DNA of 64,000 nucleotides from CAZQDP01 sp964592375 (GCA_964592375.1 CAZQDP010000003.1:22071-86070), one strand, 5' to 3'. Shown: positions 44,356 to 54,026, counted from the stretch's first letter. Program-made: numbers and translations. The notes: generated by a model not told the origin, from the letters alone.

Positions 44356-44838
44356 ATGGAAAAAAAGATACTTGAAATACTGGAGCAAAACTGCAGGCAC
44401 ACGCCCCGGCAGATTGCTGTGATGCTTGGCGTAGATGAAAGCCAAGTGATCTCGGTGATTGATAAACTGGAAAACGAAGGCGTTGTCCTGAGCTATAAGG
44501 CACTGATTAACTGGGAAAAAACCGCTACAGAGCGTGTCAGTGCACTCATTGAGCTGAAGATTACCCCCCAACGAGGCGAGGGCTTTGACAAAGTGGCCGA
44601 AAGGATATATCAGTATCCTCAGGTCACCTCTCTTTATTTGATGTCCGGTGGGTTTGATTTGGCGGTGACCATTGAAGGCAAAAGCATGAAGGACGTTGCG
44701 CTTTTTGTTGCCAATACGTTGGCACCCATGGAATCCGTGGTGAGCACGGCTACCCATTTTGTGCTGAAAAAGTATAAAGACGAAGGGGTTATCTTTGATA
44801 CAAAGGTAGAGGATGACAGGCAGGTGATTACGCTGTGA
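44356..44838 (+). CDS. Lrp/AsnC-family transcriptional regulator
   Basis: About 160 residues: an N-terminal winged helix (KKILEILEQNCRHTPRQIAV, VISVIDKLENEGVVL) and a C-terminal amino-acid-sensing AsnC_trans_reg domain (QYPQVTSLYLMSGGFDLAV). It likely senses an amino acid and controls the adjacent aminotransferase. The GTG start of that gene overlaps the last four bases, so the two are coupled. ATG 44356 is chosen over 44329 because the family usually starts with this helix; neither has a strong ribosome site. Confidence 0.88.
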   Translation: MEKKILEILEQNCRHTPRQIAVMLGVDESQVISVIDKLENEGVVLSYKALINWEKTATERVSALIELKITPQRGEGFDKVAERIYQYPQVTSLYLMSGGFDLAVTIEGKSMKDVALFVANTLAPMESVVSTATHFVLKKYKDEGVIFDTKVEDDRQVITL

Positions 44839-46001
44839 ATTATAGCACGTTGCTTTCGGACAAAGCCAAGGAGATTAAACCCTCCGGCATACGAAAGTTT
44901 TTTGATATCGTCAGTGAAATGACAGATGCCATTTCCTTAGGGGTAGGCGAACCGGATTTTGTAACCCCTTGGCACATCAGAGAAGAGGGCATTTACTCTC
45001 TGGAAAAAGGAAAAACGCACTACACCTCCAATGCGGGGATGGTACAGCTTCGCAGAGAGGTTCTTCGGTATTTGAAGCGGCGTTTTGATTTGGAGTATCA
45101 TGATGAAAATCAGGTGATTATCACCGTGGGTGGCAGTGAGGCCATCGATATTGCTATGCGTGCCGTTGTCAATAACGCAGATGAGGTGCTCATTCCGGAG
45201 CCCAGCTTTGTGTGCTACACGCCTTGTTGCATTTTGGCAGGTGGGGTGCCGGTGTCGGTACCCACTAAAATGGAAGATCAGTTCCGCATAGACCCGGATG
45301 AAATCAAAAAGAGAATTACAAAAAGAACAAAACTACTAATCCTTCCCTACCCCAATAATCCCACCGGCGCCATTATGAGCAAGGAGGATTTAGAGGGAAT
45401 TGCAAAGGTGCTTGAAGGCACTGATATTCTTGTGATGGCAGATGAAATTTATGCTGAACTTACCTATGGATTAAAGCATACCTCCATTGCATCGCTGCCG
45501 GGTATGAAGGAGAGAACCATTTTAATTAGCGGTTTTTCGAAAAGCTATGCCATGACCGGTTGGCGTATTGGATATGCCGTGGCACCGCTTGAAATTATGC
45601 AGGCCATGTTTAAAATCCATCAGTATGCCATTATGTGTTCACCCACCACCGCCCAGTATGCCGCTATAGAGGCTTTGAAGAACGGCGATGAGGATATCGA
45701 GCATATGAAGGAGCAGTACAATTACCGCCGAAGCGTGGTGGTGGATGGCTTTCGAAGCATCGGGCTGGATTGCTTTGAGCCACTGGGGGCCTTTTATGTA
45801 TTCCCCTCAATTAAAAGCACGGGTCTTAGCTCAAATGAGTTTTGTGAAAGTTTACTTAGGGAGCAAAAGGTAGCCGTTGTGCCGGGTAATGCGTTTGGAG
45901 AAAGCGGTGAAGGCTACATTCGCGCCTCTTACTGCTACTCCATTGAAAACATCAACATCGCCACCCAGCGTATTGAAAAATTCTTAAAGGGTAGAATATA
46001 A
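44835..46001 (+). CDS. PLP-dependent aminotransferase, class I/II
   Basis: A 388-residue fold-type I aminotransferase. It contains the substrate-side VGEPDF, the cofactor-binding YPNNPTGA and ADEIYAE, and the Schiff-base Lys in ISGFSKSYAMTGWRIGY. The C-terminal FYVFPSIKSTGL and RASYCYSIENI are also typical of aspartate/aromatic aminotransferases (PatA type). It starts at GTG 44835, overlapping the Lrp gene. It should transfer amino groups between an amino acid and 2-oxoglutarate or pyruvate. The exact substrate is not predictable. Confidence 0.93.
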   Translation: MNYSTLLSDKAKEIKPSGIRKFFDIVSEMTDAISLGVGEPDFVTPWHIREEGIYSLEKGKTHYTSNAGMVQLRREVLRYLKRRFDLEYHDENQVIITVGGSEAIDIAMRAVVNNADEVLIPEPSFVCYTPCCILAGGVPVSVPTKMEDQFRIDPDEIKKRITKRTKLLILPYPNNPTGAIMSKEDLEGIAKVLEGTDILVMADEIYAELTYGLKHTSIASLPGMKERTILISGFSKSYAMTGWRIGYAVAPLEIMQAMFKIHQYAIMCSPTTAQYAAIEALKNGDEDIEHMKEQYNYRRSVVVDGFRSIGLDCFEPLGAFYVFPSIKSTGLSSNEFCESLLREQKVAVVPGNAFGESGEGYIRASYCYSIENINIATQRIEKFLKGRI

Positions 46002-46028
46002 AGAAATATATAAGGATGGGAAGCAAGT

Positions 46029-47159
46029 ATGAACATTGTATCCGTATCATCCTGCAGTGATTATGAAATAAATACGGTCAGGGAAAGTATAAAAGCCGCT
46101 TTGCAACCCATGGGAGGCATGGCGGCTTTTATCAAAAAAGGGGATCGGGTTCTTATCAAGCCCAATCTGCTGATGAAGCGTCGTCCCGAGGAGGCAACCA
46201 CTACTCACCCTGCCATTGTGCAGGCGCTGACCGAGGAAGTGCTTGCCGCTGGAGGGATTGTTACCATTGCGGACAGCCCGGGTGGGCCCTATACAACGGG
46301 CATGCTCAGAGGACTGTATGATGCAACCGGCATGAAGCAGGTGCAAATGGATACCGGTGTGCGCTTAAATGAAGATGTGGGCATGCACCATATGCAGTAT
46401 CCGCAAGGCGCAGTGTCCAAGGTTTTTCCTGTCATTACCCCTTTGGCACAGGTTGACAAGGTCATTTCGGTGGCAAAGCTCAAAACCCATATGATGAGCT
46501 ACATGACGGGAGCGGTCAAAAATCTTTTCGGGCTCATTCCGGGCACGTATAAAGCGGAGTATCACTTCCGCATGCCTGATAAGCGTGTGTTTTGCAATAT
46601 GCTGGTGGATTTGTGCGAGATGGCAAAACCGGTGCTCAGTGTGGTGGATGCAGTCTATTGCATGGAAGGCGATGGCCCCTCCTCCGGACAGGTAAAATTT
46701 GCAGGATACATTTTGGCAGGTGATAATCCCCATGCCACCGATTATATTTGTGCCGACTTAATTGATGCACAGACAGAAAATATTTACACCCTGACAAATG
46801 CCATAGAAAGAGGGCTTTTTCATCCGGACAAAATCAAGTTGATAGGGCAGTACCGCCAAATAAAGGATTTTAAGAAACCGGGCATTCGAGGCATTCATTT
46901 TTTAGAGGGGCATTTTTTGCTTGGCCTGGTTGACCGCTTGGTCACGGCAAAGCCGGCGGTGGACGATAAAAAGTGCATTGGCTGCGGCGAGTGTGCCAAG
47001 GTGTGCCCACCCGGCGTCATTTTAATGGAAAATCGCAGACCGAAAATTGATTACAAAGGGTGTAACGGGTGTTTCTGTTGTCATGAGCTTTGTCCTCATA
47101 AGGCAATGGACTTAAAAGGCAGAGGTCTGTGGAATTTCATCAGAAAGCTGATAAGTTAA
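46029..47159 (+). CDS. DUF362 protein with C-terminal 4Fe-4S ferredoxin domain
   Basis: A 376-residue protein. The DUF362 part has KGDRVLIKPNLLMKRRPEEAT, TIADSPGGPY and KLKTHMMSYMTGAVKNLFG. The C-terminus has two ferredoxin clusters with CIGCGECAKVCPPG and CNGCFCCHELCPH (CxxCxxCxxxCP). It is probably an electron-carrying or metal-binding protein; its true reaction is unknown. RBS GGATGGGAAG precedes ATG 46029. It follows the aminotransferase in the same direction, 27 bases on, and may be cotranscribed. Confidence 0.88.
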   Translation: MNIVSVSSCSDYEINTVRESIKAALQPMGGMAAFIKKGDRVLIKPNLLMKRRPEEATTTHPAIVQALTEEVLAAGGIVTIADSPGGPYTTGMLRGLYDATGMKQVQMDTGVRLNEDVGMHHMQYPQGAVSKVFPVITPLAQVDKVISVAKLKTHMMSYMTGAVKNLFGLIPGTYKAEYHFRMPDKRVFCNMLVDLCEMAKPVLSVVDAVYCMEGDGPSSGQVKFAGYILAGDNPHATDYICADLIDAQTENIYTLTNAIERGLFHPDKIKLIGQYRQIKDFKKPGIRGIHFLEGHFLLGLVDRLVTAKPAVDDKKCIGCGECAKVCPPGVILMENRRPKIDYKGCNGCFCCHELCPHKAMDLKGRGLWNFIRKLIS

Positions 47160-47177
47160 GGCGAAAGGATTTTTACC

Positions 47178-47645
47178 ATGGAAATGAAAACAGTTGAAAT
47201 ATTTACGGACGGCGCTTGCAGTGGAAATCCTGGCAAGGGTGGATATGGCGTGATATTGCGAAGTGGCGGAAAGGAAAAAGAGATTTCCGGTGGCTTTGTT
47301 CATACCACCAATAATCGCATGGAGCTCATGGCAGCCATTGTGGGGCTTGAGGCGCTAAAATACCCCTGTGAGGTGAAACTGCAAAGTGATTCAAAGTATT
47401 TGGTGGATTCGGTGACCAAGGGTTGGGTATGGGCTTGGCGCACAAAGGGATGGAAGAAGGCAGACAATTCACCGGCTCTGAATGTGGATTTATGGGAAAG
47501 GCTTTTGTTGCAGCTTGATCGGCACCAGGTGGAATTTGTTTGGATCAAAGGTCATGATGGGCATCTCGAAAATGAACGCTGCGATAAATTGGCTCTGGCC
47601 GCTTGTATGGGTGAGGATTTATCCGAGGATGTAGCGTATCAATAA
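47178..47645 (+). CDS. rnhA: Ribonuclease HI
   Basis: A 155-residue RNase HI with the catalytic acidic set: Asp in IFTDGACSGNPG, Glu in NRMELMA, Asp in LQSDSKYLVDS and the last Asp in NERCDKLA. The basic handle WAWRTKGWKKADNSP is present, as in the E. coli enzyme. It cleaves RNA in RNA-DNA hybrids, in replication and repair. GAAAGGA precedes ATG 47178; a terminator follows. Confidence 0.95.
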   Translation: MEMKTVEIFTDGACSGNPGKGGYGVILRSGGKEKEISGGFVHTTNNRMELMAAIVGLEALKYPCEVKLQSDSKYLVDSVTKGWVWAWRTKGWKKADNSPALNVDLWERLLLQLDRHQVEFVWIKGHDGHLENERCDKLALAACMGEDLSEDVAYQ

Positions 47646-47662
47646 ATTGAAAAGCAGAGGGG

Positions 47663-47696
47663 CCCCTTCTTAAGGAAGGGGTTTTTATTTTTTCAT
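47663..47696 (+). terminator. Terminator after rnhA
   Basis: CCCCTTC (47663-47669) / GAAGGGG (47675-47681) with a short loop, followed by TTTTTATTTTTT. Confidence 0.9.
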
Positions 47697-47716
47697 CGGA
47701 TTTTTTTAAATATGTA

Positions 47717-47745
47717 TTGACATGGCATAAAAATTGTGATAATAT
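47717..47745 (+). promoter_or_regulatory. Promoter of the GH4 gene
   Basis: TTGACA (47717-47722) and TAATAT (47740-47745), 17-base spacing, directly upstream of the operator. Confidence 0.7.
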
Positions 47746-47755
47746 GCAGATATCA

Positions 47756-47771
47756 ACATGTACGTACAAGT
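47756..47771 (+). promoter_or_regulatory. GntR/AraR-like operator
   Basis: ACATGTACGTACAAGT contains the perfect palindrome TGTACGTACA and is a near-palindrome over 16 bases. It resembles the TTGTACGTACAA core known for AraR-type (GntR fold) operators of Bacillus and sits between the -10 box and the GH4 start. No GntR-type regulator gene is in the window. Confidence 0.6.
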
Positions 47772-47793
47772 ACAAATAAGGAGCGTGTTTGTA

Positions 47794-49299
47794 ATGTCAT
47801 TTAAGGTTGCATTTATTGGAGCCGGAAGCATAGGCTTTACCAGGGGGATCCTTAGGGATTTGCTTATTGTACCGGAAATGCGGAATATTGAGGTCGCGTT
47901 TACGGATATAAACGAGCACAATTTGGACATGGTCACCAAGCTATGCCAAAGAGATATTGATGCAAATGGGATAGAGATCAAAATTCAGTCGACCACAAAC
48001 AGAAGAGAGGCTCTTCGCGGTGCAAAATATGTGATTAACTGCGTGCGAATTGGCGGCCTAGAGGCTTTTGAGTATGACGTGAGTATTCCTCTGAAATATG
48101 GTATTGATCAATGTGTGGGTGATACGCTGTGTGCCGGCGGTATTATGTATGGTCAAAGAGGGATTGCCGCAATCCTGGAATTTTGCAAAGACATTCGAGA
48201 GGTGGCACAACCCGGCTGTTTGCTGCTTAATTACGCCAATCCCAATGCAATGATTACTTGGGCTTGCAATGTTTATGGGAAGGTGAATACGGTAGGACTT
48301 TGCCATGGTGTCATCCACGGACACAAGCAAATTGCTACTGTTTTGGGGCTGGAGCAAAAGGACGTGGAAATTATCTGTGCCGGCATCAATCATCAGACCT
48401 GGTATATATCCGTAAAGCATCAGGGCAAGGACATGAAGGATAAGCTTCTTCGCGGATTTGAAAAGCATAAGGATTACCGCAAAACAGAAAAAGTAAGAAT
48501 AGATATGCTACGCCGTTTTGGCTATTACAGCACCGAATCCAACGGCCATTTGTCCGAATACTTGGCGTGGTATCGCAAAAGACCGGATGAAATCAAAGAC
48601 TGGATTGACTTAGGTTCTTGGATTAACGGAGAGACCGGCGGATATTTGCGTACCTGCACCGAAGGGCGCAACTGGTTCGAGCATGATTTCCCGAACTGGA
48701 TGAAGGAGGAACCCAAGCAGTACGCTCCGGAGCACAGAGGGGTAGAGCATGGTTCCTATATTATCCAAGGCCTTGAAACCGGCAAAGTTTATAGAGGGCA
48801 TTTTAATGTTATCAACAACGGCTGCATCACCAATTTACCCGATGATGCCATTGTGGAAGTTCCCGGCTATGTAGATTATAACGGCATCAATATCCCCAAA
48901 GTAGGGGATCTACCACTTGGCTGTGCGGCGGTCTGCAATCAGTCCGTCAGCGTACAGCGGCTGGCCGTTGAGGCGGCCGTGCACGGGGATGATATGTTAC
49001 TGCGCCAAGCCATGCTCTTGGATCCGTTGGTGGGCGCCGTATGTAATCCGCCGGAGGTATGGCAGATGGTAGATGATTTCCTCATCGCTCAGGAGCAGTG
49101 GTTGCCACAGTATAAAAAAGCCATTGCAAAGGCGAAGAAGACGCAGTCAAAGGGCAAACGTTTGCAAACACGTGAGAACTATATGGGAGCGGCAAGGCTA
49201 CATACCAAAACCATTGAAGAAATGGCGCAGCAAAGAGAGGAAATGAACAAAATAGCAGGCGAGTCCGATAAGGCCCAAGTGCGAAATGCGGCCAAGTAA
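47794..49299 (+). CDS. GH4 glycosidase (alpha-galactosidase/alpha-glucosidase-like, NAD- and metal-dependent)
   Basis: A 502-residue GH4 enzyme. It has the N-terminal NAD-binding VAFIGAGSIGFTRG, metal ligands Cys in GLCHGVIHG and His in GINHQTWY, and NYANPNAMITWA. GH4 enzymes work by an NAD- and Mn-dependent redox mechanism and need no signal peptide. Members act on melibiose, maltose-6-phosphate or glucuronides; the pattern is closest to melibiase-like ones but not decisive. ATG 47794 has AAGGAGCG upstream; the longer frame from 47758 runs through the operator. It is alone in its transcript and probably repressed through the operator at 47756. Confidence 0.9.
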   Translation: MSFKVAFIGAGSIGFTRGILRDLLIVPEMRNIEVAFTDINEHNLDMVTKLCQRDIDANGIEIKIQSTTNRREALRGAKYVINCVRIGGLEAFEYDVSIPLKYGIDQCVGDTLCAGGIMYGQRGIAAILEFCKDIREVAQPGCLLLNYANPNAMITWACNVYGKVNTVGLCHGVIHGHKQIATVLGLEQKDVEIICAGINHQTWYISVKHQGKDMKDKLLRGFEKHKDYRKTEKVRIDMLRRFGYYSTESNGHLSEYLAWYRKRPDEIKDWIDLGSWINGETGGYLRTCTEGRNWFEHDFPNWMKEEPKQYAPEHRGVEHGSYIIQGLETGKVYRGHFNVINNGCITNLPDDAIVEVPGYVDYNGINIPKVGDLPLGCAAVCNQSVSVQRLAVEAAVHGDDMLLRQAMLLDPLVGAVCNPPEVWQMVDDFLIAQEQWLPQYKKAIAKAKKTQSKGKRLQTRENYMGAARLHTKTIEEMAQQREEMNKIAGESDKAQVRNAAK

Positions 49300-49321
49300 C
49301 ACATGATTATATGTAAAAAAA

Positions 49322-49349
49322 CGCAGCCGGTAAAGGCTGCGCTTTTTTT
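49322..49349. terminator. Bidirectional terminator between GH4 and SLH protein genes
   Basis: CGCAGCC (49322-49328) / GGCTGCG (49335-49341), with seven T on the plus side and seven T on the minus side. Confidence 0.92.
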
Positions 49350-49362
49350 ATTGTGGGGAGGA

Positions 49363-51948
49363 TTATTCTATGATAACCATTTCCTTTACTTCGTCCTTGT
49401 ACATACGGATGAACAGGTAGCTGGGGTTAGATGCATCGTATTTTGCGATGTCTGCGCCGGATGCTACGGTTACGTTGTTCGTAGACTTGGTAGAGTCATA
49501 GCTGTATATCTTTACGCCCTCTAAGGAATAGTTGTTCAGGTTCGCACCATTTACAGATACGTTAACGGAATTTGTGAACTTGCGTTCAACCTTACCATAG
49601 ATAAGATCTAAGCCTTCCGCAGGAGACTGCATGGTCTGCGTGCCCTTTGTGCTGATATCGAACAGAACGTCGATGGTGTCAATCTCGTTTTTCACGTTGG
49701 TCTTCAGCTGGATGATATCACCCTGCTTCAAGGATACGTTGCCGCTCTTTACAAGCAAGCCGGACTGAGCACTCAGGTAGGAAACCGCTACGCCGTTGCT
49801 GTACGCATACAGCTTTTCAACATCTTCGCCATTGTCATTTTTCACTCTGGTGATTTTGTCTACTACTGCGATGGGGGATTCTACATTGGTTCTGCCGCTG
49901 GAATTCTTCACGATAACAACTTTTGCTGTAAGGTCTTCGTCCATGTCAAACACTTCGATGTTGTACTCGCTGTCGTTGACAAACATGTCCATGTTTCTCA
50001 CTGCGAAGTCTTCAGGATCCGTTGTGTTTGAAGGGATATCAAATACGATGGTATCTGCGTTTACTTTCACGTTGCCAAGCTTTTTGGAAACGGACTTGTA
50101 GACAACGTCATCTGCTTCTACATTCTGCGTAAATACGCCACGGTTGTATGCGCCTGTTGCGGTCTTGTCTACTGCAGTTTTGATGGTTGAAATCTTGCCA
50201 TCGGAGTTCTTCTCAAAGGTGATGAGCTCCGGTGTAATTGCGCCGCCGGCATTGAGTGTTGCCAGTACCTGCTCAGCATCTACTGCCATGTCATCATTGA
50301 GCTTAATCTTTTCTGCGCCGGTTAAAACAACTGTTTCGCCGGTCTTTGTGAAGAGTTTGAATTCCACTTCGGAGCTAAATGAGCCATTGAGTGCTGCATC
50401 CACAAGGTATGCATAGTTATTGCTCATGCTGCCGGTTGTATCTACTGCTGCGATCTTACCCTGTACATCCAAGTAGAAGGTACCTTCTTCGGTAATTTCA
50501 ATGGTGTTCGGATAGTTAGCTGCTATTTCATACTCTTTGTTTTCGATGATCAGCTTTTCGCCGTCACTTTCAGTTACAACGCCTGAGATGCTATTCTGAA
50601 TAACATCAGCCTTAATCAGTTTGCCGTCGAGGCTCTTTCTTACGGAGATAACATCCCACTCCTTCAGATCCTCAAGTGCAATTGCTTTGCCGGCTTTGCT
50701 CAGTGCAAATCTTAAATCCTGATCGTCGGGATCAAGTATCAAGGTTGCCTTGCCGTATTTGTCAATTATGCTGTGACTAATTGAAGAGGTTTCTTCTACA
50801 ACATAGTTTTCGTAGGAAGCGACAAATACGATGTCATACTCGTCATCTCTGTTTGTGTCAAGCAATGTGATCTCGCCTGCTGCCGGTGTTAAAAGTGCCT
50901 GGTCAAAAGCGATAGATTTGCCGTTGAATATCATGGTTGCATTGCCTGCAACATAAATGGATTTGGTGTTGGTATCATTGTCTTTATCAACCCAATATTT
51001 CAGCGTGCTGCGTGAGCCTGGGATAAACTCATCCACATTCTCTGCATCCATGGAAAGGTAGCTGTTTTTCGTTTTTTCGATAAAAGCAGTTTTGATTTCC
51101 ATATCGCCTGTTGCATCGTTTTCTTCTACATAAGCAGTTACATTAAAACCAAGCATCTGGCTCATGTCGGTATTGCCTGTCTTATAAATTTCTGTGCCTA
51201 TTTGCACTTCGTCATCCATAAGGCTGCTGTTGCCGCTAAGACGCGTGTCAGCTGTTGCTGTAACTTGTCCTTCTACTTCCTGAACATCAAGCTTGTCTTC
51301 CAGTATGGTTTTGTCAACAACTTCATAATTAACGTCGCTGCCATAGCCTGTCTGTTCCATCAGATCGATAGTGAGAGAGTTATAGGACATTTGAGCTACC
51401 ATGCCACGAGTAATCGCTGCATTGTTCGTTGCGCTCACGCCTTTGGTAATACCAATCTGAGCGCCGGTTACAAGGTGACCTGTAGGCCAGCTTCCCTTGC
51501 TGAGTGCAGAAGGCTCATAGCCTAGCATTCTTACAAGAACGGTTACAGCTTCAGCATAGCTGATGGTATCATCCGGTCTGAAGTTGCCGTTTTCGTCACC
51601 CACGATGAGACCTTGGTTTACAGCAACGTTGATGAAACCGTTTGCCCAATGGTCTGCTGCTACGTCAGGGAATTTTGTCTTGAAGTTAGAAGCAAGTGCT
51701 ACGCTTTCAAGGCCTAAAGTGTTTACTGCAATCTTTGCAAACTCGGAACGCTTGAGGTTGTCCTCGGGTCTGAATTTGCCGGTGTCCTTGTCGCCGACCA
51801 TAATGTTCAATGCGCCAAGTACGGTTGCGGGCTCCTCATACTTTGTATTTGCAACATCAGTAGACACGGCGGCGAATACACCAGAGGTCATACCGAATAG
51901 CATTGTAGCGGATATCAGAGCTGCCAAAACTTTTTTCATCTTACTCAT
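49363..51948 (-). CDS. S-layer homology (SLH) domain surface protein
   Basis: An 861-residue secreted protein with signal peptide (KVLAALISATMLFGMTSGVFA) and three SLH motifs in the first 200 residues (NIMVGDKDTGKFRPEDNLKR, DVAADHWANGFINVAVNQGL, GAQIGITKGVSATNNAAITR). SLH domains bind pyruvylated cell-wall polymers, so this is a wall-anchored protein and could be the S-layer itself. The remaining 650 residues are beta-rich, low in Cys and unlike known enzymes. It is divergent from the second SLH gene. AGGAGGAAAAAG precedes ATG 51948. Confidence 0.9.
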   Translation of the reverse strand: MSKMKKVLAALISATMLFGMTSGVFAAVSTDVANTKYEEPATVLGALNIMVGDKDTGKFRPEDNLKRSEFAKIAVNTLGLESVALASNFKTKFPDVAADHWANGFINVAVNQGLIVGDENGNFRPDDTISYAEAVTVLVRMLGYEPSALSKGSWPTGHLVTGAQIGITKGVSATNNAAITRGMVAQMSYNSLTIDLMEQTGYGSDVNYEVVDKTILEDKLDVQEVEGQVTATADTRLSGNSSLMDDEVQIGTEIYKTGNTDMSQMLGFNVTAYVEENDATGDMEIKTAFIEKTKNSYLSMDAENVDEFIPGSRSTLKYWVDKDNDTNTKSIYVAGNATMIFNGKSIAFDQALLTPAAGEITLLDTNRDDEYDIVFVASYENYVVEETSSISHSIIDKYGKATLILDPDDQDLRFALSKAGKAIALEDLKEWDVISVRKSLDGKLIKADVIQNSISGVVTESDGEKLIIENKEYEIAANYPNTIEITEEGTFYLDVQGKIAAVDTTGSMSNNYAYLVDAALNGSFSSEVEFKLFTKTGETVVLTGAEKIKLNDDMAVDAEQVLATLNAGGAITPELITFEKNSDGKISTIKTAVDKTATGAYNRGVFTQNVEADDVVYKSVSKKLGNVKVNADTIVFDIPSNTTDPEDFAVRNMDMFVNDSEYNIEVFDMDEDLTAKVVIVKNSSGRTNVESPIAVVDKITRVKNDNGEDVEKLYAYSNGVAVSYLSAQSGLLVKSGNVSLKQGDIIQLKTNVKNEIDTIDVLFDISTKGTQTMQSPAEGLDLIYGKVERKFTNSVNVSVNGANLNNYSLEGVKIYSYDSTKSTNNVTVASGADIAKYDASNPSYLFIRMYKDEVKEMVIIE

Positions 51949-52063
51949 TTTCTTTTTCCTCCTTAAAATATCTCAGCCCACATGTGAACTGTAGGCCACC
52001 CATATTGGGTATCATCTTGTAGGTTTGTTGTGCTGCGGTTGTGTTATGTCAACCACATGCTCT

Positions 52064-52092
52064 ATTGTAGCGTATATGCGATTGTATATCAA
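52064..52092 (-). promoter_or_regulatory. Promoter of the SLH protein gene 49363-51948
   Basis: On the minus strand TTGATA (52092-52087) and TACAAT (52069-52064), 17-base spacing, about 115 bases before the start, leaving a long 5' UTR as is common for S-layer genes. Confidence 0.65.
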
Positions 52093-52147
52093 GTCTAAAT
52101 ATATGGAAATAGTGGTCATTCCTACACAATTCCCTCTTGCATTTAAG

Positions 52148-52165
52148 ATGATAATATGTTATCAT
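52148..52165. promoter_or_regulatory. Inverted repeat between the divergent SLH genes
   Basis: ATGATAA (52148-52154) and TTATCAT (52159-52165) form a perfect 7-bp inverted repeat with a 4-base spacer. It lies between the two SLH promoters and could be an operator; no regulator can be assigned. Confidence 0.45.
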
Positions 52166-52253
52166 ATACGCGTGACATACTATACCTTGTGGTTGACCCC
52201 CTCCCCCCTATGCGGAAGAGGGAAAAGTAATAAACGGCAGGAGGGTTTTTTGT

Positions 52254-54026
52254 ATGGTGAAAAAGAGTATGGTGTTTATGGCCTTTGTGCTTCTTCTGTG
52301 TCAGTTGCCTGTTTTGGCGGCTTTTTCGGATATGGAGGACGCAAAATGGGACTGGGCACGCCCTATTGTAGAGAGCATGAACCAAAGCGGCATTATCAAA
52401 GGATATGGAGACAATATCTTTGGGCCGGACAAGCCGGTGACGAAGAATGAAGCATTTGTTTTAATGTCACGCATTTTGGGGTGCGATAATGAGCAGGCCG
52501 CTTCGTTTGTCGGATATATGAAGCGCAACTATGAAGCAGAGTTAAAAAAATATAGCACGCCTTATAAAAAGGAAATCGCTTATTTGCTACATAGAGGCAT
52601 TGTGTCTATTGATGATGTAAAAACATATATATCGGATGATGTGGCAAGCAAGCCGCTCAAAAGATATGAAGTGGCCATGCTGCTTGCCAAGTTAGATCAG
52701 GGCGGCGCTGCATTACCTGCCACAGAGGGCGATTTGAGTTTTAAAGATGCAAAGAGCGTTCCAACTGAGGCAAAGGCAGCGGTTGCCTATGTGAGCAGCC
52801 AAGGGATTATGCTCGGAGTTGAAGGCGAAACATTTTCTCCGATGACGGATGTAAACCGCGCACAAATGGCGGTGCTACTCAGCCGAATGATTGACCGGCT
52901 GAAGGTCAGTGTCGTTGCAGGTACGTTAGATAAATATGACCAAGTAAAGGATACAGCAAGCTTTACGTCGCTCGCAGGGCAGACGAAGCTTTTTACCGTG
53001 GGCACGGTGCCTGTATCTCTTGATGGGAAGGCAGGCGGAAAAATCAGCACGGTGCCTGCAGGATCAGACATGTTACTGTATTTAAAAGGCGATAAGCTTA
53101 TTGCCATTGATATTTTGCCCATTGCGATTGACAAAACGGTAGAAGGCATATTTAAAGCGTACTCAGGGAGCAGTGATGGCACAGTAATTTCTGTTGTATC
53201 AGCGAAGCTAGGCACAACTGAGCAATATACCTTATCTGCTTATCCTTTAATAACCATTGAAAATGAAGCGGCATCCATTGCCGATATCAAGGCCAATTCG
53301 GTCGTTTCGATGGATATTGCGGAGGATAAGGTGATTGCCATCAGAGCAAAAAGCAGCAGCATGACAATATCAGGAAAGGTTGCCGGCATTGTACTTGAAC
53401 CGGAGTATATGCTAAAGGTAGATGGGGATGACGGGCAGGCATGGGAGCTGAGCACACTTGGCGGTGTTGCCGTGAAGAAAAATGGCAAAGCTGCTACACT
53501 ATCGGATATTTATGAGGGAGATAAGGTGAAGCTCACCATTACCTTAAATATTATTTCAGCCATTGAAGCCACCAGTACCACTTCTGTATTTGAAGGCAAT
53601 ATTGTCGGGCTGAACATATCCTCTACTCCTGCAATTACCATTAAAACATCTGCAGGAGATGTGAAGGAATTTGCACTTCTTCGGGCGGTTAACCTCATTC
53701 GAAACGGTGCAGAGGCAGATATCTATTCCCTAAGACTAAATGACTTTGTCAAGGTTACCGCAGAGAGCAACACCGTGACCAAAATTGAAATCACCTCGGC
53801 AGTGGTGTCCTCCAGTATTACCGGCAAGGTTGAATATGTGAATACGGCTTATGGATATCTCAAGATAGAAGGCAACTCCCAGCTGGTATTTATCGGAAAG
53901 AGCAAGTTTTCAGACAATACGGGTGCCGCCAAGACGGTCAAAGATGTCCAGCAGGGTATGAACATCACCGCGTTTGGCGTAACCAAAATCGGCGGAATTG
54001 AAGCTACCTTGGTTATTATCAATTAG
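52254..54026 (+). CDS. Second SLH-domain surface protein
   Basis: A 590-residue secreted protein with signal peptide (KKSMVFMAFVLLLCQLPVLA) and three SLH motifs: NQSGIIKGYGDNIFGPDKPV, a degenerate one around ELKKYSTPYKKEIAYLLHRG, and VSSQGIMLGVEGETFSPMTD. The remaining part is repeated beta structure with an IEATSTTSVFEGNIVG-like pattern and no enzymatic motif. It is likely a wall-linked structural protein. GGCAGGAGGG precedes ATG 52254, and a terminator follows at 54064. Confidence 0.85.
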   Translation: MVKKSMVFMAFVLLLCQLPVLAAFSDMEDAKWDWARPIVESMNQSGIIKGYGDNIFGPDKPVTKNEAFVLMSRILGCDNEQAASFVGYMKRNYEAELKKYSTPYKKEIAYLLHRGIVSIDDVKTYISDDVASKPLKRYEVAMLLAKLDQGGAALPATEGDLSFKDAKSVPTEAKAAVAYVSSQGIMLGVEGETFSPMTDVNRAQMAVLLSRMIDRLKVSVVAGTLDKYDQVKDTASFTSLAGQTKLFTVGTVPVSLDGKAGGKISTVPAGSDMLLYLKGDKLIAIDILPIAIDKTVEGIFKAYSGSSDGTVISVVSAKLGTTEQYTLSAYPLITIENEAASIADIKANSVVSMDIAEDKVIAIRAKSSSMTISGKVAGIVLEPEYMLKVDGDDGQAWELSTLGGVAVKKNGKAATLSDIYEGDKVKLTITLNIISAIEATSTTSVFEGNIVGLNISSTPAITIKTSAGDVKEFALLRAVNLIRNGAEADIYSLRLNDFVKVTAESNTVTKIEITSAVVSSSITGKVEYVNTAYGYLKIEGNSQLVFIGKSKFSDNTGAAKTVKDVQQGMNITAFGVTKIGGIEATLVIIN

